Assembly (NCBI GenBank): GCA_016748015.1
Contig: JAAOMT010000074.1
Coordinates: 47,533-111,532, forward strand
Source: Geosiphon pyriformis
Taxonomy: Eukaryota; Glomeromycota; Glomeromycetes; Archaeosporales; Geosiphonaceae
Length of the DNA: 64,000 nucleotides
Direction: 5' to 3'
Under the pieces are notes generated by a model. It was not told where the DNA came from. It was given only the letters and a program-made list of their open reading frames with translations, and ran no database searches. Both the position numbers and the translations under genes were made by a program. Shown here one piece after another: positions 1 through 10,865 of the stretch (the stretch's first letter is position 1; every line of letters begins with the position of its first letter).

Positions 1-1
1 T

Positions 2-64
2 AATCTTGATCAGGAATTATTCTTCCAAGAGATTCAGCTGATGAATGATAGTTTCATTCAATAA
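2..64 (+). CDS. Possible C-terminal tail of a gene cut by the window edge
   Basis: From base 2 there are 20 sense codons before TAA (62-64), ending ...LMNDSFIQ. The stretch is less AT-rich than what follows and a poly(T) tract starts 45 bases later, which fits the 3' end of an exon. No family is recognisable from 20 residues, and a run this short can be open by chance. Confidence 0.25.
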   Translation, partial: NLDQELFFQEIQLMNDSFIQ

Positions 65-105
65 ATAATACAAGTAAGTTTCTTAACACATTGGATTCAG
101 TTTTA

Positions 106-108
<3 letters not shown>

Positions 109-143
<35 letters not shown>
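109..143. repeat. Poly(T) tract of about 35 bases
   Basis: An uninterrupted T run, followed by two copies of GGGGTTT. It could be the poly(A) end of an old minus-strand retroelement, but nothing recognisable flanks it. Confidence 0.9.
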
Positions 144-144
<1 letters not shown>

Positions 145-412
145 TTATTTGGGGTTTGGGGTTTGGTATGCATTAAATTTTTTGCCAAGTAATTACTTTG
201 GAATAATTTTTTATTGGTTATCTTTAAAAAAATAAAAAATAAAAAATAAAGTTTTCAAGATAATCTGATTGTCAGCTCGTGAACCTATCAGTAAACCTAA
301 CTATTTTTTAATAGTAACTTATCCAATTTTTACTTTTTTCAATCAAGTCTTTCGACTCTGAGTTAACTCGGAGGAACTTTAAGTAGAAAGCTCCAAGCTC
401 CCTTGGCAAACA

Positions 413-417
<5 letters not shown>

Positions 418-454
<37 letters not shown>

Positions 455-466
455 ACACACACACAT
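418..466. repeat. (AC)n microsatellite
   Basis: About 23 dinucleotide units with one interruption (ACAT). It creates a spurious Cys/Val-rich frame on the minus strand. Confidence 0.95.
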
Positions 467-689
467 CGTAGATATAGACATAGACAAATAATAATTTCTT
501 TTTTTTCTCATTCAATCATTCAATCATTTAATCATTCAATCAATCATATTATAGATACTAACCGAAAAAGTTCTTTGCTTACTTTGAATCAATTTTATTC
601 ATTCTTTTCCCATTCTGGGTTCCCTCTTCGTATCCTACCGCATCATTTCATTCTAAAACTGTAGGTTAACCTGTTGTAACGCCCATCTC

Positions 690-690
690 T

Positions 691-730
<40 letters not shown>
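690..730. repeat. (CT)n microsatellite
   Basis: Pyrimidine-only CT repeat of about 17 units after a shorter imperfect CT stretch. Confidence 0.95.
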
Positions 731-734
<4 letters not shown>

Positions 735-1212
735 ACTATCTGCTATCTGCTATCTTCTATCCAAAATATCTTTTATTCATCTATTTGGTATCGTTCATAA
801 AAGGGTATTTGAACGCGATTCAGAAAAATTAATACTAACCCAAAAATTATTAAATAAATTCCTTAAATTTTTTTTTGTGGATCGATCAAAAAACCCAAAA
901 AAAAAAAGTTCAACTGCTATGCATCGTCGATCTTTTTTATTTTCATTCCCACCTATTGTTTAATTACGATCTTCCAAGGATGATACATGATCTATAGAAA
1001 AAAAAAAACTAGTTTTTACTCCACACTTTTTTATTTCCTTTCTTGTCTAGTAACTGTTAAAGCGCCATTGTAATGTCTTAAATAGTTAAAACTAGTGAAA
1101 CAACAATAAAAGTAAGCACGTAATTCAAGGGATTAGTTACACCATGATACACCATAGCTAAGAATTTAATATATTTCTGGTAATTATTCTTGTTTCCTTA
1201 CCTGATTCTCGG

Positions 1213-1331
1213 TGATTGTTATTATTATTATTATTATTTTTATTGTTATTATTATCTTTATTGTTATTATTATCTTTATTGTTATTATTATCTTTATTGT
1301 TATTATTATCTTTATTGTTATTGTTATTGTT

Positions 1332-1390
<59 letters not shown>

Positions 1391-1391
1391 A
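1213..1391. repeat. Compound trinucleotide repeat (TTA to TTG)
   Basis: ATT/TTA units grade through a higher-order repeat of about 21 bases (TTATTATTATC with TTTATTG, roughly four copies) into about 20 perfect TTG units that end at 1391. All long frames over it are homopolymeric (Asn, Thr, Ile, Tyr/Cys, Val) and not credible genes. Confidence 0.95.
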
Positions 1392-1775
1392 ACTTCCCAC
1401 GGGCACAACCAAGTAACCAACAAAAGCTTTAAAACTGCTTCGATGTCGTACTAAACTTTAAAAAAAAAAAGTGTGGGGTAAAAAGTGTGCGACAAATATG
1501 CCACTATATTAAAACAGGAAGAAAAGATGGAAAGAAAAAGGGGAGAGGTAAAATGGTTACGTAAAGCCTTAAAAAAAACGATTCGGAGAAAGTGATGATT
1601 TAATTTGGGAAAGAAAAAAAACTGATTTGTGATAGTAAAAGTGGTGATTAGATCATCGATTTATTAGATACATGATTATACATGATTGAAAAAGATGTCA
1701 TCAATTCATCAAATCATGAAAGTTTTCCATGTAATAATTCATTCTTTTGATTGGTTCACCTATATTATTTTTATT

Positions 1776-1828
1776 AGGCAATGATATAGGAAATAACACT
1801 ACTTGGTGTTATTTCCTATATCATTGCC

Positions 1829-1829
<1 letters not shown>
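1776..1829. repeat. Perfect 24-bp inverted repeat with 6-base loop
   Basis: The left arm at 1776-1799 and right arm at 1806-1829 are exact reverse complements; the loop is TACTTG. A stem of this length and perfection is not expected by chance. No T-run terminator context and no protein gene was recognised next to it. It could be a small hairpin RNA locus, a MITE-like remnant or an end-to-end inverted duplication. Confidence 0.95.
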
Positions 1830-1864
<35 letters not shown>

Positions 1865-2754
1865 CATTGGATTTTAACGTTTGAGATTATTTTTAAACCC
1901 CCAAACTAGGGGGATAATTGTCGGAATTTTTTCAAATTCTCAACCCTTTTAGTTCAAGAAACTTTTTGAACTAGTACAATTTTAGAGAAACGGCTAACGA
2001 CTAAAGTCTGGCCAGCTATCTGAAACCTTATCGGCCCATATCCAGTTTTATCTTCTTAGATTTTTGTGATTATTTAACCAGTGATACTATCTAAGGTATC
2101 AGGCTGCTCGGGTTATTCTTGAGAGAAGATAAAATTTTCCGCGTTCATCAAAAGATACTTTCCGAGCTTTTTTGTGTATCCCAAATTTTTTTGATCTTCC
2201 CTTTTTTTTTTTTTTTTTTTTTTAATTGACCTTTTCTCAAATCTCTGGACAAGTTGTAACAAGTTTTGGCTTTTATGCACATTATCAGCCTCATCATCAA
2301 CTTCGCCATATTCATAAAGAGCAACAAACAAATAATTTATTCGCGTATCTCACATAAAAGGAAGTGGATAATTTGTGGAGTAACCAGTAACTAGTAACTA
2401 GTAACACGTATTTTTCACCATTTCAAAAATTGAACAGATCTTCATTTTTAAACTTGATTTTTACAAGAAAAAATAATTTTTTCTCTGTTACAACAACAAC
2501 AACAAAAAATTCAATTAATCCAAAATAATAATATTGATAAAAGTTTGCGTGAGAAGACTTTATAAATTTTTCATCAATTCTAATCGATCAATAAAAGTAT
2601 TTGTAAAATGTGATACTAATAAATCATTTCTTTTTTCAAGTTAACTCTCTTATTATCAGATTTCCAATCTTGAAAACAGAATTCTCGTTTTTGGTATAAT
2701 CCCTTTTTTTGAATAATCTTCATTTTTGTCCTCTATAATACTATAATCGTCTTA

Positions 2755-2768
2755 TTATTATCATTATT

Positions 2769-2834
<66 letters not shown>
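2755..2834. repeat. (ATT)n microsatellite
   Basis: ATTATT repeat with three early ATC interruptions. Related shorter tracts lie at 1833-1863 and 3467-3506. Confidence 0.9.
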
Positions 2835-2835
<1 letters not shown>

Positions 2836-2859
2836 CTTATGTGCAAAATTAAACACTTT

Positions 2860-3468
2860 TGGTTGGGATTCTATCATTAGAATATATATATTTATTTTTT
2901 AAACTCTATTAATAATTTTAATTAATTATTTAAGGTTTTTTTTTTAACTTTTGAATTTTTTAAAATTTTAAATTATATATATTATAATTATTATTAATAA
3001 TTAATTAAACTATTTGATCAATTTAATTATAAAAATCTGAAAATTTTAATAACTTTTGAAAACAATAATTTTTTTAATCATTAATAATTAATTTGAAATT
3101 TTTATATTTTTAAGTAATTGTGTTTTTCTAATACAATTTTAAATAATTGTTGTATATATAAAACTTTTTTTAAAAAAAAAATTTTTAATTTTTATATTAA
3201 ATTAATACAAAATAATATTTATTATTAATTTATAAATATAATAAAATACTATAATTAAAATATACAAGATTTTAATTTTTTGTAATTATAGTAATTTAAA
3301 GCGATTAAAGCTAAAATTTATATATGTTAAATAAATTTTAAGTAATTTAAATAAAGTTTAATCAGTTTAAATTAAAATTAATTAAAGTTTTTTAAAATAA
3401 TAAATTATTTATTAAGAATTTATATTTATGTTCAAAAAATTAGCAAAAGATTTTAAAATTAAAAATAC

Positions 3469-3507
<39 letters not shown>

Positions 3508-4790
3508 TAATACAATAATATAATAAATATATTTTATAAAAAATAATACTTTTTTTTATTAAAATTAAATCACTTTATTATTAAGTTTTATATTTTAAAA
3601 AAAAATTTTAAGAATTTATTAAAAATTTAAATTAATCAACAATTTTTTATAATTAAAACTAAATAAAAATTATTTTAAATTACTTAAATTTAAATATTAA
3701 TTTACAATATTTTTTTAATAATAAAATCAAATTAAAATTTTAATAATAATAATATTTAATTTTTTATGATTTATACTTAAAACAAAAAATAAAATAATTG
3801 TAATTATAATTTTTAATACTTAAAAAGTTTTTTTTAAAGTAACTATAATTAAATAATATTTTTTAAAATGTTTTTTTTTAAGTAATATAAAGTTATTAAT
3901 TTTAAAAATAAAATAAATAATGTTTTTATATATAACTTTGATTAATTAACTTATTAAATTACTTAATTTTAAGAATTATATTAATTAAATAAAAACCAAA
4001 TTATTATTTTTTGTTTATATGTAAAAAAATATTTACAAATTATTAAAAAATTTTTTAATAAATAATTTTTACTTTAATGTTTAATAATATTACAAAATTT
4101 AAAATAATTTATATTAAAATTTTATTTTAATTTTACATAGTTTTTTTGATTTAAAATCAATTATTAAAAACAATATTAAACTTTTTTGTATAAAGTTTAT
4201 GTTTTAAGTTTTTTTTTAATATTATTAATATAAATTAAATACTTTTTTTTATTTTTAAGATTTTAAAATTTTTTGTAAGTTTTATATTTGTTCTGTTTTT
4301 GTTGTTATTGTTTTTTATAATATTTTTTTTTAAGCTATTATAAATAATATTTTTAATAAAGTTTGCTAATTAAATTAAAGTTTGCTAATTAATAATAATA
4401 TAATATTATTTATTTTTAATTATATATATTTTTAAATACTATTTTAATTTACTAATTAAAATTAAATTAAAAAAAATTAATTTTTTAATTAATTATATTA
4501 TTTTTAAAAAAAAACTTTTAATTATTAATATTATTTTAAGTATTAAAATTTAAACTTATTTTGTTAAAACATTATAAAAAAAATTTAAAAATTAATAATT
4601 TAAAGATATTTAAAACTTATTTTTAAAAACTTAAATATAATTTTTTTATTAAACCAAAAATTTCTATTTTAAAATTTAAAAACATTTACTAAAAAAAAAT
4701 TCTAAATTTTATAAAAATAATTCTTAATATATTAAAATTAACTATTAAAAACTTATAAATACCAAAAATAAATTAAATAAAATATTACTT
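2860..4790. other. Very AT-rich spacer, no gene seen
   Basis: Almost entirely A/T with frequent stops in every frame. I see no RNA gene or transposon motif. Composition changes sharply near 4840, where LINE copy A begins. Confidence 0.7.
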
Positions 4791-4791
4791 T

Positions 4792-6115
4792 TTAATTATT
4801 TTTTAAACTTATTTTAAAAACTTTTTTTTTATTACAAGCAAAATTGTCGATCTTACAAAAGAACACATGGTCCAAAGACTTCACATCACCACAATATAAA
4901 CACAGCACACTAGGGTAACATTTATTATAAAGATGCTTCCTTACAGCAACAGGTAACTGGTGATGCAGAGCCTTCATGAAATAGGTACAAGTATTAACCG
5001 AGGGCCTGCTAGTGGAGCCAGTGGCCATGTACAAGTCAGGATGCCAGACCATAGAAGAGTGAAACCAGTCAACATCAAAAAGCAAATCATCTTTCAAAAA
5101 CTTAGCACCAGAACCAACTTTCCAGCGTATGTGACAGATCAATTGACAAATATTACAAACAAAGTGTCTCAAATTGCCCGAAATCACACCACCGTCAGCC
5201 ACCAGAAAATGTTCATCCAAGCAAGGATGCAAATGCCAACTGGAAAGAAAGACAACGCCAGCAATCTCATCAGAATACTCATTACCAGAAACGCCAGAAT
5301 GACCCTTGACTTTGTGCCAACTAACTCTCAAATTTTTACTATGAATAACATTAATGATATGCTGACGCTCGACCCAACACTGATTGCAAAAGTCAGGACA
5401 CACAAGATCTATTTCTGACTCACAAGTACTCAAAGCAGACTGACTATTAGAAAACACGCAAACGGAACAGGACGAAGGGACACACTCCATGGCCAACGCA
5501 ATAACCTGCAATTCCACAAGAGTGGATGACATCAAGCCCGATATACCAACTCCCAAACCCAAACCAATGTCTTCGAAAAAAGCAGCAGCACCAGTTCTAC
5601 AGCCAGCAGTACCCAAACTTCTCAAAGATCCATCTGTGTAAACAGACAAGCTACCAGAAACGACCTGAGAAAGATGACCACAAACAGAAGCATAATCAAC
5701 AGAACCAAAAATATCTTGATAAACAGCATTATCTGAGACAAACTGATTATTAGAAAGGAGAGAAGCATCATTGAGAAATGCAGTAGCAAGCCTGAACCAT
5801 TCCGGAACAGGGCCACAGAAGTTCAGCCTCTTCCACTACTTGAAGGTATACCAGTCAAAGATGGCACTATGATGATCATGAAGTTGATCAACAAAGGCAA
5901 TGCCAAACTGTCAGAGAGAAGGAAGAAACTTGGAAAACTTAGATTCGCCCAAAACAGTAGACATAGGTGCACCACTGCTAAACTGAAAAGAACTAACAAA
6001 AGACCCACCCAAAGACAAATTGCAATTAAGAAGAATACAGACCAAGCCTGCCAAAAAGTTGTTGGAAGCACTGATATTAACTTGAACAGGAGAATTTAAT
6101 GAATAAATAGGACGC
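4792..6115 (-). pseudogene. LINE A ORF2, C-terminal part: RNase H and zinc-finger-like tail
   Basis: RNase H cleaves the RNA of RNA:DNA hybrids. The domain begins VYTDGS near 5649 (first Asp), continues with TLVELQVIALAME (catalytic Glu), then VFSNSQSAL where the family has SDSQ, and GHSGVSGNEYSDEIA (last Asp). The third catalytic position is therefore Asn, which should cripple the enzyme. A C-terminal LYCGDVKSLDHVFFC (CxxC...HxxxC) resembles the zinc finger at the end of many LINE ORF2 proteins. Upstream (5650-6115) the protein continues with frame changes near 5820 and 5880. The segment joins directly to 16362 once the LTR element is removed. Confidence 0.85.
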
Positions 6116-7209
6116 TGTTATGGGTAAACTTAGTGGGTATGGGAAATGGTAACGTTTGGTGCTCTCAATTATTGATGATGCGTCTTCTGCGTAATTTTGT
6201 TGGCTTAGTCTTGATTATCAGTCTTTGAAAATCTATTCCTAGATGTGAATTTTATTCGTTGAGTTCTTTGGTTATAAGGCACAGAGTTTGTTTTTCGTCG
6301 ATTGTAATGTTTTTCGTAAATGTGAGCTTTCTTCTTCGAGCTAATGAGCACAGTCATTAGGGTCTGGCATTGTCTTTTTGCCTTTCTGGTAAGCTAACAA
6401 GATAATGTTAATATCCAAAACTTAGGGAAAGCTTCCTTCTTTTACCAGGCTATCATGAAGTCTATTCCCAGACAGTCGATTTTACTATGTTGTCGCTCCA
6501 CAAAAAAATTAAGACAGAAAAAGAAAGAAAAAGAAAAAGAAAAGAAAAGAAAAGAGAGAAAAGATAAATTAGTATTGTCAATCACCATGATCAAGAGCAA
6601 TTGGTCCAAATCATTAATAGGTTCAAGGTGGTTATGCTAAAAGTATTTGTTTTAGAATAGAGGTATGAGACAAGGATTAATTCACGTAAATTTCACGAAG
6701 TTCAAGAACATGAATTCGCAATTCTGATTTTTTTTAATAATTGATTTATTTCAGGAGATGAAATAGGGAAGATAATAAAGGATAAAGGGGTATGAATATT
6801 TTAATTTTTGGTCTAAAGGTTTGTATCTATTTTTTCTTCTCTGTCTTTTCTCACTTCTACAACTACTTGCTTTTATACATTCTTTTGGTTTTACAGGATT
6901 GCTTTCAATTGTCTCGTTATCGCTAGCTATTGCTTTGTTGTTTCTGTTATTGCTTCGTTTTTCTATGTTATCATTAGTTATCCTATGTTATAACATGTTA
7001 TCTGACATTATTACATGTTATTCTGTGTTATCCTGCATTATAACATGTTATCCTACATTATTGCGTGCTATTCTGTGTTATCCTGCGTTATAACATGTTA
7101 TCCAACGTTATAACGTGTTATCCAACATTATTGCATGTTATTCTGTGTTATGTCATGTTTTGGTCATATTTCTTCATAACTTTGGATCGGTTTTTCTACT
7201 CAGGTAACA
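6116..7209 (-). repeat. 3' LTR of element 1
   Basis: 1094 bp, matching 15268-16357 over its full length. It contains an array of GTTATCC/ACATTAT-type short repeats at about 6965-7160. Comparison of about the first 205 bases with the other LTR gives about 18 mismatches by hand count, all transitions. Confidence 0.95.
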
Positions 7210-7225
7210 TTATCCCTCTCTTTTT
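7210..7225 (-). promoter_or_regulatory. Polypurine tract of element 1
   Basis: On the minus strand AAAAGAGAGGGATAA directly precedes the LTR start (TGTTACC). This is the usual position of the plus-strand DNA primer in LTR retrotransposons. Element 2 has AAAAAAAGAAGATAA at the equivalent site (53904-53918). Confidence 0.8.
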
Positions 7226-7958
7226 AAAATTGAGCTCCTACAAAACCATATGTATTTGTTATCATGGCTTCGTTCGTGTAATGTTTGATTGTTGCCTCAA
7301 GTATTGCCTTTTGTAGGTCTTCGAACTGTTGATTGGTTATTCGTCCTATGCTGTTAACCATTATGGTTTTCATAGATCCATTCAGTAGTACGTTTGGGCA
7401 ATGTTGGAAGGTAGTGTATAGTCAGTATGCTGCTTTGTAATATAGGGTCAGATTGTTTTTCCTTACGAATTTTTTTACTTGTTGTATTACTTCTTTGTTG
7501 AACGTTTTCTGGCTGAGGTCTTCGTATGGTGTTTTCAAGTCAAGCTATTCTCCAATTTTGTAGAACCAATAAGCTGGAAGAAGTCTTTCTTTCTATTTCT
7601 GGACGTTGTCAAATGTCTACTCCCCTGTTTCGGGGAGTTTGGTCCCATGAGCTAAAGCTTGTTTTATTTCTTCGAGCTTGGGGACCAAGTATCTTCTTTT
7701 GTAATTTTTTTCTCGTTCTTTGCCTCCTTCTTTTCCACCCCCCGCCCGAAGGCAATTTTTCCTCTCACATTGCCTTTCGGGTGGTGGGTAGGGGAGGAAA
7801 CATTTAGTTCTAATTGAACTCTTGTCCTTTCCTCTTCTGCTTTTATCTTTGTACCATATCTCTTTTTTATCAATTGTTATTTCTATTTGAGATGTCGATT
7901 TTTGAATTGTTTCAAATAATTGTTTAGATAATTTTAAAATTTGATCTGAAAAGTTCAT
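7224..7958 (-). pseudogene. Element 1 extra ORF between integrase and 3' LTR, unknown function
   Basis: One frame runs from ATG at 7958 (MNFSDQILKLSKQLFETIQ) to TAA at 7224 (...GFVGAQF). Inside it are three TAG stops and one TGA, all reachable by transition from CAG, TGG or CGA. The C-terminal half (KTFNKEVIQQVKKF..., YTTFQHCPNVLL, GRITNQQFEDLQKAI) aligns with the same position in element 2 (KVFNQKII..., YTIFQNYPKILL, GRITNIQFKKLHGKI), and the TGA lies where element 2 has Arg. The protein is hydrophilic and rich in Lys/Gln; I see no signal peptide or membrane span, so it does not look like an envelope. Conservation between diverged copies argues it was a real protein. Confidence 0.7.
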
Positions 7959-8038
7959 GTTGAAATTTCTATCATTTCTTGCTGCTTTTTGGATGCTATA
8001 TATATTTGAATTCCCCAATTTAATTTGCTGCCTGTTGT

Positions 8039-9300
8039 CTATGTTTCGATGACAATAATTGGTTCCAGATCTCGTGGTATATCTTCTGGTCTGATTAATG
8101 AAATTTGTGTTCCTAGTTGAGGTACTGATGACGATAATTTCTGTTTTACATAATAAATTTTTAACCAATTTCCATGCGCTACTTTTTTTAAAATCCTGTC
8201 TTCTAATTGTAATTTGTAAGCTCTATTTCCTAACGCTTTGTGTATGTGGAATGGACCGTCCCACTTTGGGTCAAACTTTCCACTCCACTGTTTCTCAGCT
8301 TTTGTACGATGTAACAGTACTTGGTCTCCAATCTTGAATTCCATTGGTTGTTCTGGCAGGTGTTTATCATGTCTTTCTTTTTGTTGTTCTTGAGCATGAC
8401 TAATATTGTCAGCTGCTGTTCTTTGATTGTTTTCCAACATTTCCATTAACTGGTACGTTCTTTGGTATAAGGTAGCCTCAAAATTCTCTTCATTGATTGT
8501 TTCTGTTGGGTATGACGGTATCACTCGTTTAATCGGTAATGTAGCTTTTCTTCCATAGACTAGTTCGAATGGTGTGAACTGAGTCGTATTTTGTTTCAAT
8601 GTTCGGTATGCAAAGAGTACAGAAGGTATGAATAAGTCTCATTCTTGTCTGTTTTCATGACTTATTTTTGCTAGTGCTTTGCACAGTGTTCTGTTAAACT
8701 GTTCTACCAGTCCGTTCATTTGTGGGTGGTATGGTGACGATAAGGGTCTTTTTATTCCAAACTATTGGCTTAGTTCAGTCAGCGTATTATTAACAAAGTG
8801 TGTTTTCTGATCAGATAATAATTCTTTTGGACATCTATGTCAGCAAATTAGGTCTTGATGCACAAATTTGGCGACTGTTTTGGCGTCAGCCACTTGGATT
8901 GCTCTGGCTTCTGGCCATTTTGTAAGATAGTTTATGGCTACAGCGATATAGCGATTTCCTTGGAATGTAATTGAAAGAGGTCCAACCAAATTGATCCCGA
9001 TTCTATCAAATAGATTTCCAACTGGAATGGGTCGAAGTGGTTCTGTTGATCTTGCTCCTCCTTTTTGCTGGCATGTGTTACAATTGAGCACATATTCGAA
9101 AATGTCTTTGTGCATCATTGGCCAATAGTATAAGTTTAGTGTTCTTTTGAGGGTAGCATCTTTATTAAAGTGTTCTGCAGTCAGATCTGAGTGCACACTA
9201 TATAGTATAGTTTCTCTTTTACTGTCCGTGATTAGTTGTTGTGGGTTGGGGTGGTTTCGGCATTCTTGTCAATATAGTTGATTGTCTTGAATAAAATAAT
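8039..9300 (-). pseudogene. Integrase domain of element 1 Pol
   Basis: Integrase inserts the cDNA into the genome. N-terminal HHCC zinc motif: HSDLTAEHF...NCNTCQQKG near 9195-9060. Core: GINLVGPL and VAINYLTKW where the family has Asp (IDFVGP, VAIDY), then SDQKTHF, then the catalytic Glu in GLVEQFNRTL. The C-terminal region has FKIGDQVLLHR and WDGPFHI, typical of the gypsy integrase tail; no chromodomain follows. Stops near 8640, 8765 and 8838 break the frame. The missing first Asp and the stops make it inactive. Confidence 0.9.
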
Positions 9301-9416
9301 TTCGGGCTTGTTTTTATATGGTACTCTGTTCTTGTTGAGATAATATCTTCTTGAAACGTAGTGTCGATAGGTACTGATGTAGTCATTGATAAGTGAGTGT
9401 GTCCATGGGTCTGGGA

Positions 9417-10790
9417 TTAAGTTTGTGGCATCCTTGACAAACTGTTGGCATTAGTGTTCTTGGATTCTTCCTTGTAATGGACTTTGAGTAAGAATTGTTG
9501 CAGATAAGTACTCCATCTCGCATATTTTCCTTCTAGTTGTGGATTGTTGAGTAACCAAATAAGTCTTTTGTGGTCGGTATATAGGTCAAATGGTTGACTG
9601 AAGTAATATTTCCAAGTCTGTATGGCCCAATAAATGGTGAGACATTCCAGATCTGTTGTGCTGTAATTCTTTTCTGCTGGGCTAGTGCTGCGACTAGCAT
9701 AGGCAACTGGGTGTTTTCTATTGTCCAGTCCTATCTGTGATAAGACTGCTCCTAGAGCATTTTTTGAAACGTCCATAGCGACAATGAACCATTTAGTGAA
9801 ATCTGGATAAATCAGAATTGGGGATGTGATTAATTGCTGCTTGAGATAGTCAAATGCTTTCTGTTGATCTTTCTTCCACAAGTATGGTATGTATTTGGAC
9901 AACAATTGATGGAGTGGTTTTGTGATGTTCAAGAAACTTTTGACAAATTGACGATAATATCCTGCTAATCCTAGAAATCCTTGTAATTCTCTGAGGTTGA
10001 TTGGGGCTGGAAAATCCTTGACTTTTTGTACTTTATCTGGATCAGGTTTAACTCTGTCCTTGCTGATTACATGTCCTAGGAATTTTAACTCGGTTTTTCC
10101 AAAGAAGCACTTCTCGAGATTGAGTTTCAATCTGGCATTACAAAGGCATTCAAAGACTTGTTGCAGGTAAAGCAGATGGTCTTCGAATGTTTCAGAGAAC
10201 ATGTTTGTGTTGTTTAAGTAGACTACTACTGATTTCCAAAGGATTCCTTTGTATACTACATCCATCAGGCATTGAAACGTGGCAGGAGCATTACAAAGTC
10301 CAAAAGGCATTACGTTAAACTCAAAGTTTCTGTCTTGAGTGGTAAATGCTGTTTTTTCTTTGTCTTTGGGGTCCATTTCAACTTGCCAGTAACCACTTGC
10401 TAAATCTAATGATGAAAACCATTTTTTTTTCTCTAGATTATTCAGAATTTCCTGGATGAGGGGAGTGGGATAACTATTTCCTCGCGTGACACTATTTAGT
10501 TTTCAATAATCTACACAGAATTGCACTTTTCCATTTTTCTTGGTAACCAAGACTACTGGTGAGGACCAAGGGCTTAACAATTCTTTGATTAGGCTGTTAT
10601 TAAGCATCCGTTGCACTTCTTGCTTAATTAGGTTATCACCAGATGGGGGTACGTGGTAAGCTCGTTGCTTAATTGGTCGAGCGTCTTCTGTATCAATCTA
10701 ATGCTTCACAATGTTAGTGCATCCGAACTCATTTTCGCTGGCAAAAACATCAGCATATTAATTTAAAAGGACTTTGAGTTGCATTTGTTG
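9417..10790 (-). pseudogene. Reverse transcriptase and RNase H of element 1 Pol
   Basis: RT copies element RNA into DNA. From about 10790: RPIKQRAYHVPP, SPWSSPVVLVTKKNGK, FCVDY, LDLASGYWQVEM, MPFGLCNAPATFQ, then YLNN at 10209-10220 where YLDD is the catalytic pair, FLGHVIS and LGLAGYYRQF. RNase H follows: IVAMDVSKNALGAVL, HPVAYASRS, TDLECLTIYWAI, LYTDHKRLIWLL, and ends NTNANSLSRM at 9417. Stops upstream of 10377 include TGA for the Arg of VDYRKLN. The Asn-Asn replacement requires two G-to-A changes and should abolish polymerisation. Confidence 0.92.
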
Positions 10791-10865
10791 CAAAGTACTT
10801 AAATTTCCTAAATTCAATTTATTGATCTCTTCTGGTGTGAACAAGTAACTTTCTTTTGGCAAATT

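Larger units (their letters stand above)
144..2860. other. No recognisable gene; repeat-rich spacer
   Basis: I searched both strands for domain motifs and spliced reading frames and recognised none. The stretch is moderately AT-rich and holds many simple repeats. A 72-residue minus frame at 2113-2331 contains a low-complexity Lys run from a poly(T) tract; its start (MFVALYEYGEVDDEADNV) looks less random, but I cannot assign it. Confidence 0.6.

Noticed and set aside
150-166. Telomere-like GGGGTTT units
   Set aside because: Only two units, internal, and no extended array.
420-480. CRISPR-like or satellite array
   Set aside because: Simple dinucleotide repeat without spacers; no CRISPR array anywhere in the window.
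308-511. 67-codon minus frame with Val/Cys repeats
   Set aside because: Translation of the (AC)n microsatellite.
1158-1454. Long open frames on both strands coding poly-Asn, poly-Thr, poly-Ile, poly-Val and Tyr/Cys
   Set aside because: All are products of the TTA/TTG repeat; no unique sequence of gene quality flanks them.
2113-2331. 72-codon minus frame with a Lys run
   Set aside because: The centre is a poly(T) tract; the ends are not recognisable and no splice partner was found.
4960-5418. 152-codon plus-strand frame
   Set aside because: Antisense of the LINE A RNase H region, which has clear motifs on the other strand.
6821-7316. Hydrophobic plus-strand frames in the LTR
   Set aside because: They lie over the short tandem repeats; similar frames occur in the other LTR, as expected for repeats rather than a membrane protein.
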